DNA of 64,000 bases. Origin: Lantana camara. Lineage: Eukaryota > Streptophyta > Magnoliopsida > Lamiales > Verbenaceae. Positions 57,528 to 64,000 of this stretch are shown here, in pieces (within the stretch, counting starts at the first letter, position 1; each line of letters opens with the position of its first letter). The DNA is taken from positions 43,087,001 to 43,151,000 of the forward strand of contig CM074858.1 of assembly GCA_037501455.1 (NCBI GenBank), written 5' to 3'. Both the position numbers and the translations under genes were made by a program. The notes beneath the pieces are model-generated. The model had not been told where the DNA came from and did no database searches. It saw only the letters and a list, made by a program, of their open reading frames with translations.

Positions 57528-59761
57528 CACCCCCCTACATTGATTAACGCCCGTTACCTCCATGGCTGCTGCAGCCTTTTTTCCACTACCTCCCTTAACA
57601 GGGGTTACCCCTTTTGTTCTTAAGGGTGGTGACCCCCGTTACCCCTAGCCCTTCTTGTGGTGGTTCGTGTGTTTTGTTCCTTGTTTGCCCGATTTCATTT
57701 CGTTGTTTGTTTCTTGCTTCATTTTTAATTTTATTTGATTTCTACCACCCCAATTATGATCCTAATATGTTAATGTATTAGTATATAGTATGTTTCGTTA
57801 ATTGTTTGATTTTATTACTTTGTTTATTAAGTGAAAACATGACTTAGTTGCGTGAATGTTTAATTGATACGTGTGAACTTTCTTCAATCCTTTGCCTCCT
57901 TTATGTAATTTAAATGCATGAGTGCTTATAATATGTTGTAATATGATATTTTATGATCATTATTCTTAATTCATGAATTTATTTGATGCGAATTCGATGC
58001 ACATATGTGCAATATATGACCTAATATGCATCTTATACGCTTCAACGTGTCTACATGACTTCAAAACTTGTTTGTTTGCCTCGCATGTAATTTTCTTGCT
58101 CTTCTTATGAAGTGTATGCATTACCAACATGTTATATGACGTGTTATGAGTGTTACATAAGATTCATGATAGACTCATTAACATGAAATATGTGAATTAT
58201 GTTTTGATATGATTCAATATGAACTCATATGATCTATTTGATATGTCATTGCATTCATCATGCATCATTGGTCCATATGCAATTGTCGAGCATCTAATTG
58301 GTGCACTTTGAGTCTAAGGTTGCCTTTTGTTGTTTGTTTTGTCCTTAGGTTCGTTCCGTAGGTGACGAGGAGGTGTTTTGGAAGTCTTTTGGTGTGACGT
58401 ATTCTGTTTGGTCGACTAGGTGAGGTTTTCTTCTTTTAGTTAAAACTACCTACAACCCTATCTATATTTTAAGCCCGCATATGACTTACGTATATATATA
58501 TATATATATATAATTATGAAAATACGTGTTTGATTAGAATTTTGTGGGATTTGGCCCATTTTGTTATGAATCCTTTGAAAAATGCTTTTATATACATACG
58601 TAATCTATATTTTCGTTTGTTTGATTTGAAAAGGGTTGATGTGTGTGATTTTTGAACTAGCGAGCTTTGGACTTTGAAATATGAGTCCGTAAAATTCATA
58701 AATTTCAAAAATTTAGATCTTTGACTTGTGAACTTATGAATTGGGCCCCGAAGAAGTGGTATGTGATCTCGGGTTGGCCGTAGGATTGTCGACCTCTCTC
58801 ATCAACACAACTCCACTTTGGTAGACTTAGCCCAACCTTGGGAGGTCGAGGGGAAGGCAGTCTTCTTTTTGGCCGATGGTAACCCCGTCGGTCGATCGGG
58901 TAGGATTCCCCGACTCTAAACTTATAACGAGAGAATGGGGTTGAGGAAGCTCTTCCTCATCCCAAACCGGATAAGGTGGATTGATTATGAGCTTTGTATG
59001 TATTTTATTTTGATTATGAATATGAAATGAGTTAGGTGGGTTAGAACTCATTCTCGTCGAGTGATTTTGATTTTGATTTTGAATATAGTTCGTGAAACAT
59101 GGGTGGACTTATAATTTATAAAATTGGTTGATTTTGGTTTTTGGCCTTAAACCCCCTTTTTCCTTATATATAGTATCACGGGCTAAAATGATCTTGGATT
59201 GCAAAACCCACGCCCTGGTTCATGAACTCTTTAATTTGAATATGCTATGCTCTTATGTATATTTACGTGTGTGTGTGTTAGCCCCCTCACCAGTCTTTAG
59301 GACTGATCCCTCCTCATTGTTTTCTTTTTCCCCTTTATCTCTTGAGTTGTGGGTACGCGTTTGGAGAGTTTGTGAAAGGAGGTGGTCTTCTTTCGAGTTT
59401 TGGGTTGTCTAGAGAGTCTCATGCATTTTATTCAGTTTATTTTTTATACTTTTAAACTTTTGAAACATGTATATGATTCTGAATTCGAATTTGGAATAAT
59501 TGTATAAACTGACTCGCTTTATTTTGTATACTTGATTCTTATTTTGAGCATGATTGTCTGTTTGTTTGAATCCTGGTGCTTCCGCATATGATATTTGTTT
59601 TGGTTGCGCACTCTGATTTAGGGCCTAGACCGCCTAGCATAGGCGAGGTTTTGTTGGTCTCCCGTTCGATGTAGTTTGATACGTGTGCGGAGTTCCCATT
59701 TCATTACACGTGTTGGGCTATGTTGCGAGGGATGTAGTGCTCTGCGCTATGGGGTGCTACA
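57528..59761 (+). repeat. Old Tekay-like LTR 'L0', right part
   Basis: Continues the old LTR interrupted at 19978. It has a GGGGTTACCCC palindrome zone (57545-57660), the shared TTAAGCCCGCATATGAC and TAGCCCCCTCACCAGTC motifs, a branchpoint-like ACTGATCCC, and ends GGGGTGCTACA at 59761. Its downstream acceptor is decayed (CTTGAGTTGTGG). A (TA)n run lies near 58493-58512. Confidence 0.65.
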
Positions 59762-60468
59762 TGTCCTCAGGTCCGATGCCTCGAGTTCTGGACTCTAAGC
59801 ACAACCTCTCCGTGTCCATCCCACCCGGGTTCGCGACATCTCGATAGGAATTAGTTCAAAAAAGGTCTTCAAGCGAAAGGGGTCTTGGCTTCGTTGTAGA
59901 GAAGACTCATCCTTGAACTTAATCCGGTGTTAAGCGAGTAGCTCGGTTGGACTCGTACAACAAGAGGGTCCGAAGGATTCATCTCCTATCATTTAAGTCC
60001 ATTACAACCTAACTCTTGGGGTTCAATTTGAAACGAGTATGGTTCCTTAGATAACCACTAACTCACAACAATGAACTTAACCAAATTCTTCAATGCTTCA
60101 AAGTCCAGGTTTGATGTTGGGTGAATTGAACCTTTCTTAGTCAAGTAGTCCGGTGTTGTTGAAACTCAGCTCGCGAAAATCCACGACCATTGCCTCACCG
60201 GGAAGCCTAAAGACTCGCAAGACTAAGCTGCCTCCAACGGCAAGCTAACCAACAACATGCAAAACTCACACACCCGGCATGCGCAAAGAAATAATCATCA
60301 TGCAAATTCAATCACTAACAAAAAAAAAAAATAATAATAAATAAAGATGAATGTGTGAATGTGTCATAAATGTTTTAATGTATCGTGCACCAAAGAATGA
60401 AATCGGAGTTGGTGTTGATAACTCAAGCTTGCACGTATATTTTCCCCCATGGTTGATTTAATTCTTGA
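59762..60468. other. Unassigned non-coding stretch
   Basis: No ORF, no primer site after the LTR end at 59761, and no match that I see elsewhere in the window. Contains an A run at about 60320. It may be old host DNA or the interior of a decayed element. Confidence 0.5.
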
Positions 60469-61001
60469 TGTAACATCCCGATTCTTCGGCATTCTAGGTA
60501 TGGCGTTATGAGAGAGTTTAATTCCGTATTTATGTGATTTGCATGCTTTAAATGTCAACGTGTAATTTATTTAAGTTATATGCTCTTTAGAATTTAATTA
60601 AAATGTTTGGGCTCGAATGCCCAATATTTGAAAGATTAGGGACCTAATTGTAATTAGGGTGTTTTAGCCCTCGTGGCTACCTTGAGCTCACGAATTCGAA
60701 TTCGAATTTCGACCCCTTCATTAAGTTCGTTTACCTTGAGCTCACGAATTCGAATTCGAATTTTGACCCCTTCATTAAGTTCGTTTTGATGATTCGCATT
60801 CGATGAAATTAACTTTTTATTTTGCTTTAGCCGTTTAATAGCCCTACCATTTTAAAATTCGATCCGTTTGGACCGGATACCGTTTGACCCTACCAGGATT
60901 CATTTAACCGACCCATTTATGCCTTGAGATGAGCTGAAATCAGCTCATTTCTCCCTCCCCTCTCATGTTAGAAGCAGGAGAAGAAGAGAAGAGGAAGAAA
61001 G
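60469..61001 (+). repeat. 5' end of a further Tekay-like LTR, interrupted
   Basis: Starts TGTAACATCCCG like the gag-only 3' LTR, then diverges. Includes a 54-bp direct duplication (TACCTTGAGCTCACGAATTC units at about 60678 and 60732). It also shares the palindromic GAATTCGAATTCGAATT with the chromovirus U3 near 525-542. Cut at 61001 by the next LTR. Confidence 0.7.
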
Positions 61002-62712
61002 TGTAACGCCCCGGTTTTTCATTCGTTCGAATATGTCGTATGTGTTTATAACTTGCGCGAATTAAATTATTTAATTATGTGATTAATTGTTTATAAGTGT
61101 TTTAAATATTTAATTTTAATATAAATTGTTATTAGTTTATTTTATTTTATTTTATAATTTTATTTCGTTAATTAATTCATTTAATTGATAATTAAGAGTT
61201 AATGTTAATTATAATATCTTAATGTTAAATACTAAAAATATATATATATATATTAAATTCGTACATTTTTAATTTAATGAAGTATATGTATTTAGTGCAT
61301 TTTTTAATTTAAACTATAATAAAATTGTGCATTTGACTTTCAAGTAATTATTTTATACACTTTGATATATATGTATAATTAATTCATGCACTGTAATTAT
61401 AAACTAAATATTAATTTTAAAGTTTGTATTTATTTGGAAATGTTATGAATTTTTTAAGTGCATAGTTTATGAGTGTTATAAACGTGCTTCGTTCTTATAT
61501 GACTTGATACCGAAATTTCATGCAAATTTAATATGTTGAAGATATATGTGTCATGAATATGAATATATGCTCGTTTCATGTTTTCGAATTTATTTGCATT
61601 AGTTTCGAATTTATTTTGTTCTTGGAATCCAAATCGGGGGCCAACGAGCAATTAGCGCACCCTTGGTTCCGTATGTGATATCTTGAGCTAGGAAACTCGG
61701 ATTTGAGTTTCGTCAACTTCGCTGAACTCGTAATGAAAATTCGGGTTTAATGAACTTAACCTCATATTTTTCTAAAATCATTTGAACCTCCGAAATCCAA
61801 CCAAAACATGCAACGGACGCCAAAACTGCCACAGCTCAATAAAATGGCCATATCTTCCACAAACATTGACCAAACTAACCATGGTTTGATTCCTTGGAAC
61901 CCTAACTCAACCCTCTATCAGAATGAATTAACCCCAAACCGAGATAACCCTCATTACTTGGAGAAAACTCAGCCAAAATCCCCTGCTTCCAGTCATTCCC
62001 ATAACTCATGCCAACCTTGGAGATTCAAGCTCAAATCTCTTCCATCTTCCATCCAATCCACAAGGTAAGCTTAGGGTTGTAATATGCATTCAATATGTGT
62101 CATTTTAAGCTATTCATCCCCAATTTTAAGCTCATATTCATGAAGTTTTGAGGAGATACATGAATAGTTAGGTTTAGTGCCATATTGTTGATCTCATGCA
62201 TTCCTTGATGCTTTTAGTTGTTTTAAAGCTTGAAAGTGATGATCTTAACTCCCTTATTTCATTTATGATCATGTATTTTGTGATTGTTGGCTATTAAAAG
62301 AGTTAACCTTAATGAACTTATTAAGAAATTTCATGAAATGGGACTGAATTCTTCCTCTCTCTCTCGATGTACTGCTGCTGCTGCGTTTGGGGCTCATTTT
62401 GCTGTCATTTGCTGCTCATTTTTGCCTTGTTTGTTGCACAAACATACCTGATCATGTTGCCTTAGGAATGGATTGGTTGTTGCTCTGTTTTCCTTCCGTT
62501 TTGCCCTTGTTTTTGGCCTGAAACGCTGCTATCAGCTGCTGCTCTTTCTCCTTGTTGTTTGGTTGTTCATTTTCAGTTAATTGATGGGAGTTTTGGTGTT
62601 GTTTTGCTGCTGACTTCTTGCCTTCATTGCTGCTACTTGCTGCTGTGTATATATGTAATGAAAACAGGGGGAAAGCTTTGTTATAAGCTGCTGCTGCGCG
62701 ACTGTAGTGAAC

Positions 62713-62757
62713 CTCCCCGGTCGGGGAGATTTTTTGGAATAAAAATGCCCGGCCGGG
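62713..62757. repeat. Pair of GGCC-type palindromes in the last LTR
   Basis: CTCCCCGGTCGGGGAG (62713-62728) and CCCGGCCGGG (62748-62757), 650-690 nt after the donor-like site, the same relative zone as in the other families. Confidence 0.7.
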
Positions 62758-63037
62758 TACCCTTAGTGCAGTAGCTTGGTTGGGATTTTGCTTGGATCTC
62801 TAAATTTATTTCATACAAGGTGTGTGTTTGTGTACTAACCTATGCATGCATGTGTTTTCTTAATTGTGCATGTGTGTGTGCATGTATACCTACGTGAGTA
62901 TACAATATATGCATGTAATTCTATATTGGTTGTATATGTGTATATATTATATATAAGCATGCATGTATACGTAGGTATATATAAATTAATTCATGGCTTA
63001 GATATATATATATATATAATAGGCACTAATGCATGAA

Positions 63038-63040
<3 letters not shown>

Positions 63041-63073
<33 letters not shown>
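63041..63073. repeat. TA microsatellite
   Basis: About 16 TA dinucleotides in a row inside the last LTR, within a wider TATA/ATGCATGC-rich zone (62830-63200). Confidence 0.9.
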
Positions 63074-63076
<3 letters not shown>

Positions 63077-64000
63077 GTAATATGCATGCAAATGTGTATA
63101 TATGGTATATACATATTATTAATTGCATGCATGGTGTAATTTAATTGTGATTGTTTATGCATGCCATGCACGTATAGATATGTATATACTTTTAAGAATG
63201 ATTTTATATATGTTAATTAATTACATGGTTAATTTAATATTAAGTATTGATTGATTTATTAAAATATGGGAATTAAATTGTTACCTATTTCATGTTCCTT
63301 TCTAATTTCCAATTTTAAATTGAATATAATTATTTGCCTATTTTATAAATGTAAACGTGTTATAGTGCGTGTCATGACCGTTATTTGAATTGTTATGAAA
63401 TGTGTAAGGATTGAACTTAAGTGAATATAAACGCTTCCTTGAATGAATGAATGGCTTGTTTATATGATTTAAATGCATTACTCGTGCACATGAACGTGTT
63501 CATTCCATAATATCATCTTTTATGCATTCATATCATGTACATAGCATTGCCGTGCGTCATATATGGTTCATTTAGAGTCTTGAGTCTCACGAATGCATTG
63601 TTATCCTTGTACAGTTTCTCCAGTGCGGAGATGTCGGGTTCTTAAGCTTCTTCGAGTCTTCTTTTCTTCTTGGTATTGTTCGGTAAGAGGCGTACAGGTG
63701 GGTTTCTCTACTATTTAGATAAATGACCGTATATACTCCCAACGTGTAAAGATTTCGGCTAAAACTAGTATATGTATATAGAGTCGTTTTCAAGAGTAAA
63801 TGATTTCAACGTAAAGCCTTTCTCTTATGAACCTACCAAATGTTTTGGCGAGAAAAGAATGAATGTTATGCACAGAATGGGGCCCAGGGACTTGGTGTGA
63901 GTGTTGACCCGAGGAGGCATGGGCTGACGGTGAACCCTCACGCTAGTCCCACCAATGAACGGCATAACCGGACCTCGTTAGGAGTTAACGAGGAATGGAC

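Larger units (their letters stand above)
61002..64000 (+). repeat. Long LTR running off the right edge
   Basis: Starts TGTAACGCCCCGG at 61002. AT-rich U3, the shared GCGCACC...GTTCCGTATG block (61650-61670), donor-like CAAG|GTAAGC at 62065, palindromes at 62713-62757, (TA)n tracts at 63003-63018 and 63041-63073, no ORF. Its end and any internal region lie beyond the window. The five bases before it are GAAAG; the matching duplicate cannot be seen. Confidence 0.75.

Noticed and set aside
62842..63036. 64-residue ORF rich in Tyr, Val and Ile
   Set aside because: Arises from ATGTGTATA/TATA-rich simple sequence in the LTR.

Overview
The window is a stretch of plant nuclear heterochromatin, most likely from a eudicot, built almost entirely from nested LTR retrotransposons. 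The evidence is tRNA-iMet primer sites (TGGTATCAGAGC), a Ty3/gypsy polyprotein with a C-terminal chromodomain and 2.9-4.3 kb LTRs (Tekay/Del type), an Athila-type element, a Ty1/copia element, a CACTA transposon with 3-bp target duplication, and a TRIM. I see no host protein gene, rRNA gene, functional tRNA gene or CRISPR array. No organism is named because nothing here identifies a species.

Layout, left to right. 1-9701: Tekay-type chromovirus on the minus strand. Its 3' LTR runs off the left edge; the 5' LTR (6835-9701) is complete. A 1.36-kb CACTA element (5320-6680) sits in its leader. Pol is nearly complete but carries a changed protease active site and a frameshift before integrase. 9702-10081: tail of another LTR. 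10082-18866: non-autonomous Athila-type element on the plus strand, with gag, protease and an ATHILA-ORF relic but no reverse transcriptase or integrase. 18867-19978 and 57528-59761: two halves of an old LTR (called L0), split by a gag-only element (TR-GAG type) at 19979-57527. The 5' LTR of that gag-only element is split by a copia element (23032-42534, TSD TGTAT/TGTAA), which is itself split by a non-coding Tekay-related element (LARD-like, 27665-38009, TSD AAAAC). Its 3' LTR is split by a 9-kb composite (48304-57272, TSD CCTTG). 59762-60468 is unassigned. 60469-61001 and 61002-64000 are two more LTRs, the second inserted in the first and running off the right edge.

The strongest observations go beyond the family labels. 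(1) The 48304-57272 composite has one LARD-type end and one TRIM-type end inside a single perfect target duplication, and contains 2.36-kb inverted repeats. Its two 5' LTRs look reciprocally swapped at the shared primer-binding site. (2) Two non-coding elements carry an array of about a dozen short hairpins upstream of the polypurine tract, whose stems covary from unit to unit. (3) Most of the long LTRs share a splice-donor-like AG|GTAAG and a branchpoint, pyrimidine-tract and CAG acceptor 1.7-2.4 kb apart, suggesting a leader intron inside the LTR. (4) Inside that predicted intron, 400-700 nt after the donor, several families carry a cluster of GGCC-centred palindromes with arms that differ between palindromes yet stay complementary.

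How the parts relate: the non-coding and gag-only elements lack their own polymerase, so they could only move with enzymes from an autonomous relative of the 1-9701 type. They share its primer site and its LTR 3' end. All coordinates come from reading by eye, so element borders are exact where target duplications or LTR ends are visible and approximate elsewhere.
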